A DNA stretch of 64,000 nucleotides from Streptomyces sp. ISL-10 (GCF_018614575.1 NZ_JAGGOJ010000003.1:248001-312000); one strand, 5' to 3'. Shown: positions 50,559-59,747, counted from the first letter of the stretch. Numbers and translations are program-made. Notes: generated by a model not told the origin, from the letters alone.

Positions 50559-52508
50559 ATGAGCGAGCAGGGGGAGAGGCCGAGCGGGCCGACATCCGAG
50601 GACGACTGGTGGAGCCGGCTCTACGACGAATCCGCCCCGGACACGGGCCCGGGCCCGGCACGGACGGACGACACACTCGACGCGCGCTTCGCCTCGGCGT
50701 CGGGCACGGTGTCCCACGCCCGCGCCTGGTGGGACCCGCGTGCTCCACAGGGGCGCGGTGCGGTGCCGGGCGGTCCGCCGGATGCCGGTCCGCCGGGCCG
50801 TGCACCTGACACCCCGCCGACCACAGCCGGCCGGTCTGCGCCGGGTGATCCGGGTTCGGTACCCGAGTCCGGTGTTCCGCCGGGTGTCCCTCAGCCTGCA
50901 CGGCGTGAGCCGTCACCGGGTGGCCCGCCGGCTGCCGGGCTGCCGGATCCGATGCCCCAGGCGGTCCCGCCGGATGCCCCGCGGGGGACTGCACCTGACG
51001 CCCCATCTGCCGCCGCCGGCCGGGCCGGGTCGGGTGATCCGGGCGCGGGGCCGGTGCCGGGCCGGGATGCGGCGTCGGAGGCGGGCCTGACGCGTGGTGA
51101 CGCCGACGTGCCGGACACCCCGAGGCGTCGCGGGAGCAGTGGCGTGACGCATGATCCGCGGTCCGCGCGCCCCGACGCTGCCGGGCTGCCGGATCCGATG
51201 CCCCAGGCGGTCCCGCCGGATGCCCCGCGGGGGACTGCACCTGACGCCCCATCTGCCGCCGCCGGCCGGGGCGCGAGCGATTCGTGCTCTGGCACGGTGC
51301 CGGGCCGTCGGCCGGATGTCGCGCCGGATGCGGGCCTGCTGCCCGGTGACGCCGGCTCGTCGTCTGCGCGGCGTGAGTCGTCGCCTGGCAGCCCGCCGGA
51401 CGTCGCCTCCGGCACCCCGCCTGCCGCCGCCGGCAGGGCCGCGGCGGGCGGGCTGGAGGCGGGGGCGGGGGCCGGTCCGCAAGCTGATCCGCGCTCACTG
51501 CCCGAAGGGCCGTTCGGCGTGCCACGGCAGGCGAGTGGGCCCGGCGACGCGGGGCGACCCGGCGTCGGGGTTGTCGGAGGCGGGTCGCCGACCTATGAGG
51601 CCGAGCCCACCGCCCTGCCCGCCGCCGAAGCGCTCGCGCTGGAGCAGCTCGTTCCCGACACCGTCCTCGACGGCGCGCGGTACGGCACGTACACCCTGCG
51701 GGCCGCATCCGTCCGGGGCGATTCCGCGCGGTTCCGCGGCGAACCCCGGCACGAGGCCCTCCTCACCGCCCGGTTCGGGACCGGGCCCGCCGCCCTCGTG
51801 CTCGTCGCCCTCGCCGGCGGCAGCCGGCACTCCGACAACGCCCACCTCGCCGCCGCCGACGCCACGCGCTGGATCGGCACGGCCGTCGGCCGCAGTCACG
51901 AGCGGCTCGCCGCGGACATAAGGGCGGGCCGCAGGGGCGACCTCAAGTCGGGGCTGCACCGCCTCACCGACCGCGGCCTCGGCAGACTCCGCGTCCGCGC
52001 CGCCGATCTCGGCCTGAAGCCGGAGCACTACACCGTCGGCCTCCGCTGCCTTCTGCTGCCCGCCGATCCCGGCTGCCGCACCCGCGTCTTCTTCGGCGTC
52101 GGCAGCGGCGGTCTGTTCCGGCTGCGCGACGGGTCCTGGCAGGACATCGAGCCGCCTGTCCCCGAGAAGTCCGTCGGCGCACCCGCCTTGGGCTTCGGCT
52201 CCCCGCCGGCCGAGACGCCCTGCGGCGACCGGCTCACCATGGACCTGAACATCACCCCGGCCCCGGCCCCACCCCCCGCCGAACCGTTCCGCTTCCGGGC
52301 CTCGATCGCCCGCCCGGGCGACACCCTCCTGCTGTGCAGCAACGGCCTCGCCGCGCCTCTGCGCCGGGAGCCGGCCCTCGCCGCGGCGCTCACGGAAAGG
52401 TGGGACGGTCCCGAGCCGCCGGGCATGACGCAGTTCCTCGCGGACGTCCAGCTGCGGGTGAAGGGGTACGCCGACGACCGTACGGCCGTCGGCGTCTGGG
52501 AGGCGTAA
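50559..52508 (+). CDS. PP2C-like phosphatase domain protein with long repetitive linker
   Basis: 649 residues. N-terminal about 30 residues (EDDWWSRLYDESAPDTG), then a Pro/Ala/Gly-rich low-complexity linker (about 50-370) that contains a perfectly duplicated block, then a PP2C-like domain (about 380-645: DGARYGTYTLRAASVRGDSARFRG, DTLLLCSNGLAAPLRREP, DDRTAVGVWEA). The canonical metal-binding DGxGG loop reads LAGGSRHSDNAHLAA, so a key Asp is absent and phosphatase activity is doubtful. ATG 50559 follows GACAAT by 6 nt. Role unknown; possibly a phospho-binding or regulatory pseudo-phosphatase. Confidence 0.82.
   Translation: MSEQGERPSGPTSEDDWWSRLYDESAPDTGPGPARTDDTLDARFASASGTVSHARAWWDPRAPQGRGAVPGGPPDAGPPGRAPDTPPTTAGRSAPGDPGSVPESGVPPGVPQPARREPSPGGPPAAGLPDPMPQAVPPDAPRGTAPDAPSAAAGRAGSGDPGAGPVPGRDAASEAGLTRGDADVPDTPRRRGSSGVTHDPRSARPDAAGLPDPMPQAVPPDAPRGTAPDAPSAAAGRGASDSCSGTVPGRRPDVAPDAGLLPGDAGSSSARRESSPGSPPDVASGTPPAAAGRAAAGGLEAGAGAGPQADPRSLPEGPFGVPRQASGPGDAGRPGVGVVGGGSPTYEAEPTALPAAEALALEQLVPDTVLDGARYGTYTLRAASVRGDSARFRGEPRHEALLTARFGTGPAALVLVALAGGSRHSDNAHLAAADATRWIGTAVGRSHERLAADIRAGRRGDLKSGLHRLTDRGLGRLRVRAADLGLKPEHYTVGLRCLLLPADPGCRTRVFFGVGSGGLFRLRDGSWQDIEPPVPEKSVGAPALGFGSPPAETPCGDRLTMDLNITPAPAPPPAEPFRFRASIARPGDTLLLCSNGLAAPLRREPALAAALTERWDGPEPPGMTQFLADVQLRVKGYADDRTAVGVWEA
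50931..51270 (+). repeat. 94-bp perfect direct repeat inside the PP2C-like gene
   Basis: Bases 50931-51024 and 51177-51270 are identical (period 246) and encode the same AAGLPDPMPQAVPPDAPRG... segment of the linker in frame. The absence of any mismatch suggests recent duplication or gene conversion. Confidence 0.85.
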
Positions 52509-52578
52509 CCGCACAGGCGCGACCGGCCGGGCCATGGGTTGATGGACTTCGAGGTCCACGAGAAAGGGCACGTAACCC

Positions 52579-54321
52579 ATGGCCAAGCAGAACGTGGCGG
52601 AACAGTTCGTCGACATCCTCGTCCGTGCCGGCGTCCAGCGTCTCTACGGTGTCGTCGGCGACAGCCTCAACCCCGTCGTCGACGCCGTCCGCCGCAACGC
52701 GGCCATCGACTGGGTCCAGGTCAGACACGAGGAGACGGCCGCGTTCGCGGCGGGCGCCGAGGCGCAGATCACCGGACGTCTCGCAGCATGCGCGGGCTCC
52801 TGCGGCCCGGGCAACCTGCACCTCATCAACGGCCTCTACGACGCCCACCGCTCCATGGCGTCCGTCCTGGCCCTCGCCTCCCACATCCCGTCGTCCGAGA
52901 TCGGCCTCGGCTACTTCCAGGAGACGCACCCCGAGCTGCTGTTCCGTGAGTGCAGCCACTACTGCGAGATGATCTCCAGCCCGCAGCAGATGCCCCGCCT
53001 GCTCCAGACGGCGATCCAGCACGCGATCGGCCGCAGCGGGGTGAGCGTCGTCGCGATGCCGGGTGACATCGCCGACCGGCCCGCACCCGAGAAGTCGATC
53101 GAGCACGCCCTTGTCACCACCCGCCCCTCCGTCCGCCCCGGCGACACCGAGCTCGACAAGCTGGTCGCGATGATCGACGAAGCCGAGCGCGTCACGCTGT
53201 TCTGCGGCAGCGGCACGGCCGGCGCGCACGCCGAGGTCATGCAGTTCGCGGAGCGCATCAAGTCACCTGTCGGCCATGCGCTCCGGGGCAAGGAGTGGAT
53301 CCAGTACGACAATCCCTATGACGTGGGGATGAGCGGTCTGCTCGGTTACGGCGCGGCGTACGAGGCCACGCACGAATGCGATCTGCTCATCCTGCTCGGC
53401 ACGGACTTCCCGTACAACGCCTTCCTCCCCGACGACGTGAAGATCGTCCAGGTCGATGTCAGGCCCGAGCACCTCGGCCGCCGCTCCAAGCTCGACCTCG
53501 CCGTGTGGGGCGACGTGCGCGAGACGCTGCGCTGCCTGACCCCGCGGGTACGGGCCAAGACCAGCCGCCGCTTCCTCGACAAAATGCTGAAGAAGCACGC
53601 GGACGCCCTGGAGGGCGTGGTGAAGGCGTACACACGCAAGGTGGAGAAGCACGTCCCGATCCACCCCGAGTACGTCGCCTCGGTCCTCGACGAACTCGCC
53701 GACGACAACGCCGTGTTCACCGTCGACACGGGCATGTGCAACGTCTGGGCCGCCCGCTACCTCTCGCCCAACGGGCGGCGCCGCATCATCGGTTCGTTCA
53801 GCCACGGCTCGATGGCGAACGCGCTGCCCCAGGCGATCGGGGCGCAGTTCACCGACCGGCACCGGCAGGTCGTCTCCATGTCGGGCGACGGCGGCTTCGC
53901 CATGCTGATGGGCGACTTCCTCACCCTCGTCCAGTACGACCTGCCGGTGAAGGTGGTCCTGTTCAACAACTCCTCCCTCGGCATGGTGGAGCTGGAGATG
54001 CTGGTCGCCGGACTGCCCTCGTTCGGCACCGCGAACCGCAATCCCGACTTCGCGGCCGTGGCGCGGGCCGCCGGTGCGTACGGGGTTCGGGTGGAGAAGC
54101 CCAAGCAGCTCGCGGGCGCGCTCAAGGATGCCTTCCGGCACAAGGGACCCGCGCTGGTCGACGTCGTCACCGACCCCAACGCCCTGTCCATCCCGCCACG
54201 GATCAGCGCCGAGATGGTGACCGGCTTCGCACTGTCCGCCAGCAAGATCGTGCTGGACGGCGGGGTCGGCAGGATGCTCCAGATGGCCCGTTCCAACCTG
54301 CGCAACGTCCCCCGGCCCTGA
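52579..54321 (+). CDS. poxB: pyruvate oxidase/dehydrogenase-type TPP enzyme
   Basis: 580 residues. Thiamine-diphosphate enzyme of the PoxB group, which oxidatively decarboxylates pyruvate to acetate and CO2. N-terminal PYR domain with the catalytic Glu in VRHEETAAFAAGAEA, central FAD/Rossmann-like domain (about 190-330), C-terminal PP domain with the TPP motif SGDGGFAMLMGDFLTLV and NNSSLGMVELE. It uses AAGSCGPGNLHLINGL in the substrate loop. ATG 52579 follows GAAAGGG. The end (RMLQMARSNLRNVPRP) resembles the lipid-binding tail region of PoxB. No operon partners. Confidence 0.92.
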   Translation: MAKQNVAEQFVDILVRAGVQRLYGVVGDSLNPVVDAVRRNAAIDWVQVRHEETAAFAAGAEAQITGRLAACAGSCGPGNLHLINGLYDAHRSMASVLALASHIPSSEIGLGYFQETHPELLFRECSHYCEMISSPQQMPRLLQTAIQHAIGRSGVSVVAMPGDIADRPAPEKSIEHALVTTRPSVRPGDTELDKLVAMIDEAERVTLFCGSGTAGAHAEVMQFAERIKSPVGHALRGKEWIQYDNPYDVGMSGLLGYGAAYEATHECDLLILLGTDFPYNAFLPDDVKIVQVDVRPEHLGRRSKLDLAVWGDVRETLRCLTPRVRAKTSRRFLDKMLKKHADALEGVVKAYTRKVEKHVPIHPEYVASVLDELADDNAVFTVDTGMCNVWAARYLSPNGRRRIIGSFSHGSMANALPQAIGAQFTDRHRQVVSMSGDGGFAMLMGDFLTLVQYDLPVKVVLFNNSSLGMVELEMLVAGLPSFGTANRNPDFAAVARAAGAYGVRVEKPKQLAGALKDAFRHKGPALVDVVTDPNALSIPPRISAEMVTGFALSASKIVLDGGVGRMLQMARSNLRNVPRP

Positions 54322-54434
54322 CCGCTCGCAAAGAGCCACGTCGACAATCCCATGAGTGGCGTTCCGCGCGCGGGGCATGCATCCGGTGAGCACATACGCA
54401 ATACGACCTGTTCCGACGTGTGGGTGGGGGATCG

Positions 54435-54914
54435 ATGTCAGAACGTCACGGGGGCACGGAAGTACGCGGGCGGCTGCACCGCAGACTCGGCAGCGGTGAT
54501 CTGACCGCTGTGCCCGAAGTGCGGCACGCGTTACGCGACCTGATGGGCAAGTGGCCCGGTCCCGCGTCGGACAGTCCCGCCGATGCGGCGGACGTGGCCG
54601 AGCTGCTCGCCAGCGAACTGGTGACCAACGCGCTGGTCCACACCGACCGGGGCGCGGTGGTGACCGCCACCGTCGAGGACTCACGGCTCCATGTGGAGGT
54701 CCGCGACTTCATGGCCGGACTGCCGGTACCGGACGTACCGACCGCCGACCTCGGCAGGTGCGACGCCGATGTGTCCGACCCCGGTACGTCCGACCTCGGT
54801 ACGTCCGGCAGGGGGCTGGTCCTGGTGGAGTGCCTTGCCGACGCCTGGGGCGTGCGTACGGCCCACGGAGTGGGCAAGGTGGTGTGGTTCGAGCTGCACG
54901 CCGGGGCGGCCTGA
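54435..54914 (+). CDS. anti-sigma-factor-like ATP-binding protein (HATPase_c)
   Basis: 159 residues. RsbW/SpoIIAB-like GHKL ATPase: N box ELLASELVTNALVHTDRG, GAVVTATVEDSRLHVEVRD, and G2 region TSGRGLVLVECLADAWGV. Streptomycetes have dozens of these, some being anti-sigma kinases, most without a known partner. A short repetitive insert between the G1 and G2 boxes (DVSDPGTSDLGTSG) is probably a repeat expansion. ATG 54435 after GGGTGGGGG. No sigma factor or anti-anti-sigma gene adjoins. Confidence 0.86.
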   Translation: MSERHGGTEVRGRLHRRLGSGDLTAVPEVRHALRDLMGKWPGPASDSPADAADVAELLASELVTNALVHTDRGAVVTATVEDSRLHVEVRDFMAGLPVPDVPTADLGRCDADVSDPGTSDLGTSGRGLVLVECLADAWGVRTAHGVGKVVWFELHAGAA

Positions 54915-54949
54915 GCCCGAAGGCCCCGGCCGCCCCGGGTGTCCGGCGC

Positions 54950-56047
54950 TCAGCCGAACTGCCGCTCCAGATCCTTGAGTTTCTGCTCCAGGGAGTCCAG
55001 ACGCGGCAGGGTCTGGGTGTCGTCCTCGGCCGTGAGGTCCACCGTGATGGGCTCAGGGCCCTTCGGCTTGATGGCCTGGAGGGAGGGCCGGGCGCGCAGG
55101 GGCAGCTGTCCCGGCTCCGCTATGGCGGGCTCCACGACGGCTCCCGAGGGCTCCAGCACCGATCCGGCCGGCGGCGCCTGGCTCTGGGGGCCGCCGGCCG
55201 GGCCGAGCGCGGGCAGCTGGGCGGGGCGCGTTGCCCGGCCCAGGCCCCAGGCCCGGTGCTGCCGGTTGTAGGCCTTGATCTGCGCGCGCTCCAGCTTCTC
55301 CCGGTCCCGCCTGTGCAGCCGGTTGCGCTGCTGCTCCCGCCGGTCCTCGCGTACCTCGTCGACCGCCTCGTCCAGGGTGCGTACGCCCTCCAGGAGCATC
55401 AGCGACCAGGCGGCGAACGTCTCCCTGGGAGCGCGCAGCCAGCGGACGATCCGGATCTGCGGCAGTGGGCGGGGCACCAGGCCCTGCTCGCGCAGCGCCG
55501 CCCTGCGCGTCTGCTTCAGCGCCCGGTCGAACAGGACAGCGGCCGAGAGGGACATGCCCGCGAAGAACTGCGGGGCGCCGGCGTGGTCGAGGCCGCGTGG
55601 CGCGTGCACCCAGTTGAACCAGGCCGCGGCGCCCGCGAAGGTCCACACCAGCAGCCGTGAGCCGAGTGCGGCGTCACCATGGCTGGCCTCCCGCACGGCG
55701 AGGACGGAACAGAACATGGCCGCGCCGTCGAGTCCGAAGGGGACCAGGTACTCCCAGCCGCCCGTGAGGTTGAGGTTCTGCCGTCCGAAGCCCACCAGGC
55801 CGTGGAAGGAGAGCGCGGCGGCCACCGCGGCGCAGCAGAAGAGCAGGACGTAGGAGGCGATGCCGTAGACGGCTTCCTTGCGTCTGCGGCGTTCCTCGCT
55901 GCGCTCCCAGGAATCCTCGTTCGCGGCTGTGCTTCCGGTGTTTCGTGCGCGCTTGCCGCGCGTGAGCACCGCCATCGCCGTCAGGACTCCCACCAGCATC
56001 ACGCCGCCGGGAAGCAGCCAGTCCAGCGATATGTCGGTCAGTCTCAT
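54950..56047 (-). CDS. DUF2637 membrane protein (SpdB-like)
   Basis: 365 residues from ATG 56047 (AAGGGA 9 nt upstream). Four to five helices in the first half: LLPGGVMLVGVLTAMAVL, YGIASYVLLFCCAAVAAALSF, FGLDGAAMFCSVLAV, VWTFAGAAAWFNWVHAP, typical of DUF2637, a family related to SpdB proteins of actinobacterial conjugative elements and also found on chromosomes near replication or sporulation genes. The second half is charged and coiled-coil-like (ETFAAWSLMLLEGVRTLDEA, KLERAQIKAYNRQHRA) and ends with LDSLEQKLKDLERQFG. No plasmid genes adjoin. Role unknown. Confidence 0.85.
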   Translation of the reverse strand: MRLTDISLDWLLPGGVMLVGVLTAMAVLTRGKRARNTGSTAANEDSWERSEERRRRKEAVYGIASYVLLFCCAAVAAALSFHGLVGFGRQNLNLTGGWEYLVPFGLDGAAMFCSVLAVREASHGDAALGSRLLVWTFAGAAAWFNWVHAPRGLDHAGAPQFFAGMSLSAAVLFDRALKQTRRAALREQGLVPRPLPQIRIVRWLRAPRETFAAWSLMLLEGVRTLDEAVDEVREDRREQQRNRLHRRDREKLERAQIKAYNRQHRAWGLGRATRPAQLPALGPAGGPQSQAPPAGSVLEPSGAVVEPAIAEPGQLPLRARPSLQAIKPKGPEPITVDLTAEDDTQTLPRLDSLEQKLKDLERQFG

Positions 56048-56293
56048 GCGGTGTCCCTTGCATCGCGGTAGGCGTAACGGCGGCCATATTGGCCGACCGC
56101 ACAGCACGTCCAAGGGGTTTCGGCGCAAGAGCATGCCAACGAGGCGCTTCGGTGCACGGATAGGTGCGATCTGGTCGAACTGCTCTGCGGGTGAAAGGGA
56201 TTGTGTTCGAGTCGAAGCCGCTCGAAAGAGTGGCGTCGATCCGAGGAACGGAATTGATGCCGGGACGCGCCTCACGCGCCCGCGGCACCAGCC

Positions 56294-57139
56294 TCACGCG
56301 CCCTGCCGCAGCCGTTCCACGCGGTCGGCATCGCAAGTGCGCGGGCAGGTGACGCAGGTGTCCTCGGGGCGCAGCGTGTAGAACAGGCAGCAGCTCGCCC
56401 GGTCGCGGGTCGGCAGCTGTTCGCCGTCCGGTCCGGTCAGCTCGCGGAATCCCGCGGTGCCCACGTACGGCTTGGCCGTGCCCGGCAGCAGTCGCTCCAG
56501 CTCCGTGACGGCGCGGCGCTCCTCGCCGAGCAGGTGTGCGATATACCACAGCCCCTCGACGACCTCGTCCGTCGCCATGCCCCACAGGGCGCGCTTGCCG
56601 CGCCGCATCCGGGGGCCGAAACCCTCCAGCACCGGGCCGATGTGCTCGGCGACCGCGCCGCGGACCTCCTCGCGCAGCGCCTCCTCGTCCGGCACCACAC
56701 GGGCGCCGGGCAGTGCGGACGCCGGGTCGTCCGGCAGGCAGGCGAAGGAGCTCACCCGGACCCTCATGCGTCCCAGGGCGCGCTGGAAGGCCACGTCCTC
56801 GACGGGCACCCGGGGCACTCGGCGGTGCAGGAACCACGGGACGGTGATCAGCAGGCAGGCCGGCCAGGCGTAGCGGTGCAGGCCGAAGCTGGCGACGACA
56901 TCGGGGCGGGCCTGCTGCCCGTGGTCCCGCAGCACCTGTGCGTTGTCCCAGGCGAGGAAGGAGTCGAGATCCGGGCCGCCCGCGGCGAGATCGCTCGCGC
57001 GGACCCAGCCCGCGCCGGCAGGCGCGGTCTCGCCCTCGCCCAGCTCCTGGACGCGCAGACCGGGGAAGACCTCGGCCAGGCGCGCGTAGGCGTCGCCGAT
57101 GGGGGAGGCGAGGCCGGTAGACAGGGCGGAAAGGGTCAT
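56294..57139 (-). CDS. FhuF-like (2Fe-2S) ferric siderophore reductase
   Basis: 281 residues from ATG 57139; GTG 57151 is an in-frame alternative. C-terminal cluster motif SCCLFYTLRPEDTCVTCPRT, the C-C-x10-C-x2-C arrangement of FhuF-type siderophore-iron reductases, ending DADRVERLRQG. The N-terminal part binds the siderophore (PACLLITVPWFLHRRVPRV). It reduces Fe3+ in hydroxamate or catecholate siderophores inside the cell. A DmdR/IdeR iron box lies 29-47 nt upstream of the start, so expression should be repressed when iron is plentiful. Confidence 0.9.
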   Translation of the reverse strand: MTLSALSTGLASPIGDAYARLAEVFPGLRVQELGEGETAPAGAGWVRASDLAAGGPDLDSFLAWDNAQVLRDHGQQARPDVVASFGLHRYAWPACLLITVPWFLHRRVPRVPVEDVAFQRALGRMRVRVSSFACLPDDPASALPGARVVPDEEALREEVRGAVAEHIGPVLEGFGPRMRRGKRALWGMATDEVVEGLWYIAHLLGEERRAVTELERLLPGTAKPYVGTAGFRELTGPDGEQLPTRDRASCCLFYTLRPEDTCVTCPRTCDADRVERLRQGA

Positions 57140-57167
57140 GCCGGGGACCACCGAATCGCGATCGTTA

Positions 57168-57186
57168 GCAGGTTAGGCTTACCTTA
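57168..57186. promoter_or_regulatory. iron box (DmdR/IdeR binding site)
   Basis: GCAGGTTAGGCTTACCTTA matches the 19-bp consensus TTAGGTTAGGCTAACCTAA at 15 of 19 positions. It lies between the divergent FhuF-like and GntR genes, overlapping the expected FhuF-like promoter. Confidence 0.8.
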
Positions 57187-57203
57187 CCCGATCTTTTCGA
57201 TGT

Positions 57204-57231
57204 TTGAACTGCGCCCTGGCCCGCCTATCGT
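57204..57231 (+). promoter_or_regulatory. promoter of the GntR-type gene
   Basis: TTGAAC (57204-57209), 16-nt spacer, TATCGT (57226-57231). The gene starts at 57291 with GGAGGA before it, so this transcript has a normal leader of about 50 nt. The iron box lies 18 nt upstream of the -35. Confidence 0.5.
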
Positions 57232-57290
57232 GCACAAGAGGGCCCTCGCACACGCCAGCCGGCCCCAGATCCTGGCCGGAGGAGGACCGA

Positions 57291-58052
57291 GTGGAGCAGG
57301 CCCGAGCGCGCGATGCCGCCGACCGGCCGTACCCGCCCGCACGCGTCCCCGCCCAGGGCACGCCCGGCCCGCTGGAGCAGGTCCGCGGCGAACACACGCA
57401 CGGCGAGGCGTCGGCACCCGCCCCGCGGCTCGTCCGGCGGCACTCCGTCCGCACCCAGATCCTCGAGGCGCTGCGCATCGCCCTCGTCGACGGCGACCTC
57501 GTCCCCGGCGAGGTCTACTCCGCGCCCGCCCTCGGTGAACGTTTCGGCGTCTCCGCGACCCCCGTGCGCGAGGCGATGCAGCAGCTCGCGACCGAGGGTG
57601 CCGTCGAGGTCGTCCCCAACCGCGGCTTCCGCGTCCTGGTGCGCACCCCGCGCGAACTGGCCGAACTCGCCGAGGTGCGCGCCCTCATCGAGGTGCCCGT
57701 CATGCTCCGCCTCGCGAGGACCGTCCCGGCCGCGCAATGGAGAGCGCTGCGGCCTCTCGCCGAGGCGACGGCCGTGGCGGCGGCGACCGGCGACCGCGCC
57801 GGATACGCCGAATCGGACCGGGCCTTCCACCACGCGGTCCTCGCCCTCGCCGGGAACCAGCAGCTCCTCGCCGTCGCCGACGACCTGCACCGCCGCTCCC
57901 AGTGGCCCCTCACCGACGCTCCCGTCATCCGGCGGGCCGACCTGGTCGCGGACGCCGCCGAACACGCGGCCCTGCTGGAGGCGCTGATCGCCCAGGACCT
58001 GGGCGTCGTGCAGTCATTGGTACGCGAACACTTCACCGGTTCCGGCATCTGA
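57291..58052 (+). CDS. GntR-family (FadR subfamily) transcriptional regulator
   Basis: 253 residues from GTG 57291. Winged HTH (about 50-115): SVRTQILEALRIALVDGDLVPG, APALGERFGVSATPVREAMQ, GAVEVVPNRGFRVL. C-terminal FCD all-helical ligand domain (about 125-245): LAEVRALIEVPVMLRLART, YAESDRAFHHAVLALAGNQQL, AEHAALLEALIAQDLGVVQSLVREHF, with the metal-binding Asp/His pattern partly visible. It follows a strong GGAGGA. 12 nt separate it from the propeller gene, so co-transcription is likely. Ligand unknown. Confidence 0.9.
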   Translation: MEQARARDAADRPYPPARVPAQGTPGPLEQVRGEHTHGEASAPAPRLVRRHSVRTQILEALRIALVDGDLVPGEVYSAPALGERFGVSATPVREAMQQLATEGAVEVVPNRGFRVLVRTPRELAELAEVRALIEVPVMLRLARTVPAAQWRALRPLAEATAVAAATGDRAGYAESDRAFHHAVLALAGNQQLLAVADDLHRRSQWPLTDAPVIRRADLVADAAEHAALLEALIAQDLGVVQSLVREHFTGSGI

Positions 58053-58064
58053 CGGGAGCAGGCG

Positions 58065-59258
58065 TTGCGCGGCACGGTATGGACGGCGGCCAACCAGCTC
58101 GGCGTGGTCGCCGGCACCCCCGCGGAACTCCAGTCCGTCCTTCTGTCCGGCGCACCGCGCACCCTTCGGCTCGGACGGACGGGCCAGGACCGCGCGGTCG
58201 TCGACGAACTCGCGCGAATCCTGCGGGAGTTCGGCCATGTGCGGGTGGTCGTCGAACAGGTCGCGGACAGTGCGCCGCCGCCGAGCCGGCCCGTGGATCT
58301 CGCCGACCCGGCCGCCGTGTGCGCCGCCGACCCGTTGCTGATCACGGCGGCGTACGAGAAGGACACCGCCGGACACGGCGGGCTGCGGACGGCATGGCTG
58401 CGGGCGGGACAGGCGCTGATCCGCGACCAGGACCCGGCCGGGCGCGCCACGGCGCTGCTGGCCGCGCTGCCGGCCGCGGCCGCGCCGCAGCTGCGCGCGA
58501 CCCTCACCGAACTGGCCGCCGGCTCGTGCTGGAGCGTCTCCTGGACCCGCGACCGCGCCGGCGCGGAGCCGCGGCTGCCGGGGCCCGTCGCCGCGCTGAC
58601 CTTCGCGGCGGGCAGGCTCCTGATCGCTGAACGCACCGGCGTCGTACGGTACTTGGATGCCGAGCCCCGCATGGCGCCCGCGTCCGGCCGGGTCACCGCG
58701 ATGGCGGCCATGGACGACGGAACCGTCCTGCTCCTCGACGAAAGGGGACGCCTGCACACCCGTGGGCCGGGCTCCCCGCTGACCGCAGCCGTCACCGCCA
58801 CCCTTGCCGCTCATCCGGGCACCGCCCTGGCCGCGGCCGGCGACACCGTGCTGGTCGGCGACCGCCACGGATCCGTGCACGCCTTCGGCCCGGCCGGGGT
58901 GGATCAGGTCGCACCGCACTCGGGCCGGGTCACCGCGCTTGCCGCGACCGGCACCCTTGTCTGGAGCGGCGGCGCGGACGGCGCCGTGTGGCTCTGGTCG
59001 CCCGGCGGCGCCCGGCAGCCCGCGCCGCTGACCGAGCGCCCCTGCCCCGTCGTCGCCCTGCATGCCGCGCACACCCCCGAGGGCCCGGCCGTCGCCGTCG
59101 CCTGGGCGGATGGGCTTGCCGCACTGCACCGCCCGGGTGCGAAAGAAGTGCCGACCTTCCGTCCGGGGCCCGCGATCCGGGCTGTCGCAGTGATCCCGCA
59201 GAGCGGCCAACTGGCCCTCGCCACCGACGAGATGCTCGTCTGTCTCCGCCCCGCCTGA
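58065..59258 (+). CDS. WD40-like beta-propeller protein
   Basis: 397 residues from a TTG start at 58065 with GGGAGC upstream. No signal peptide. First half is helical (FGHVRVVVEQVAD, TAWLRAGQALIRDQDPAGRA), second half (about 175-395) has repeated strand pairs of WD40/quinoprotein type: ALTFAAGRLLIAERTGVVRYL, GRVTAMAAMDDGTVLLLDERG, VLVGDRHGSVHAFGP, TLVWSGGADGAVWLWSPGG, IRAVAVIPQSGQLALATDEM. A cytoplasmic propeller, probably protein binding. Function unknown. Confidence 0.7.
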   Translation: MRGTVWTAANQLGVVAGTPAELQSVLLSGAPRTLRLGRTGQDRAVVDELARILREFGHVRVVVEQVADSAPPPSRPVDLADPAAVCAADPLLITAAYEKDTAGHGGLRTAWLRAGQALIRDQDPAGRATALLAALPAAAAPQLRATLTELAAGSCWSVSWTRDRAGAEPRLPGPVAALTFAAGRLLIAERTGVVRYLDAEPRMAPASGRVTAMAAMDDGTVLLLDERGRLHTRGPGSPLTAAVTATLAAHPGTALAAAGDTVLVGDRHGSVHAFGPAGVDQVAPHSGRVTALAATGTLVWSGGADGAVWLWSPGGARQPAPLTERPCPVVALHAAHTPEGPAVAVAWADGLAALHRPGAKEVPTFRPGPAIRAVAVIPQSGQLALATDEMLVCLRPA

Positions 59259-59321
59259 GCCCTCCGCGTGTGCCCTGGACTACCCTGTTCGGCCGTGCTG
59301 TACACCAGCGAGGGGGTATCG

Positions 59322-59687
59322 ATGAGCGGGGAGCTGCCGGAGAGACCGGAGCCGTCCATATCCGACGAGGAGTGGGCCCGGTTCCAGATCGAGAGTGAGG
59401 GGCCCGCACGTCTCGCGGCGCCCAAGGAGCCGTCCGCACGGGCGCGGATGGTGACCGAACGGCTGCGCCGGGCCGACGAGGAGGCCGCACGGCAGCAGGG
59501 CCGCGCGCGGCGCCTCGTCCGCAGGGGCCGGCCGGTGCAGGCGCAGCCGGACGGCTGGCGCGCCTGGCCCGACCGGCGGACCCGCCCGCGGCGCAGCCGG
59601 GTGTGGGCCTTCCTGTGGATCGCCGTCGCGATCGGTGCGGTCGTGGTGCTGCTGAACCCCGTCGGGGCGATGTCCTGGCTCTGGTGA
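59322..59687 (+). CDS. small protein with one C-terminal membrane helix
   Basis: 121 residues from ATG 59322 (GAGGGGG upstream). Acidic start (ELPERPEPSISDEEWARFQIES), a charged helical middle rich in Arg and a C-terminal helix VWAFLWIAVAIGAVVVLL. GTG 59295, in frame, lies 8 nt after a TACCCT hexamer and is an alternative leaderless start adding nine residues. No family recognised. Likely a tail-anchored membrane protein. Confidence 0.7.
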   Translation: MSGELPERPEPSISDEEWARFQIESEGPARLAAPKEPSARARMVTERLRRADEEAARQQGRARRLVRRGRPVQAQPDGWRAWPDRRTRPRRSRVWAFLWIAVAIGAVVVLLNPVGAMSWLW

Positions 59688-59747
59688 CCGCCGCCGTTCT
59701 CGTTCCGACCGACCGGTGCGTTGTTCTCGGCCCGGTGAGCGGCGCGT

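Noticed and set aside
54950..56047. Integrated conjugative element signalled by the DUF2637/SpdB-like gene
   Set aside because: No integrase, Tra or replication gene, att site or tRNA is near; chromosomal DUF2637 genes are common.
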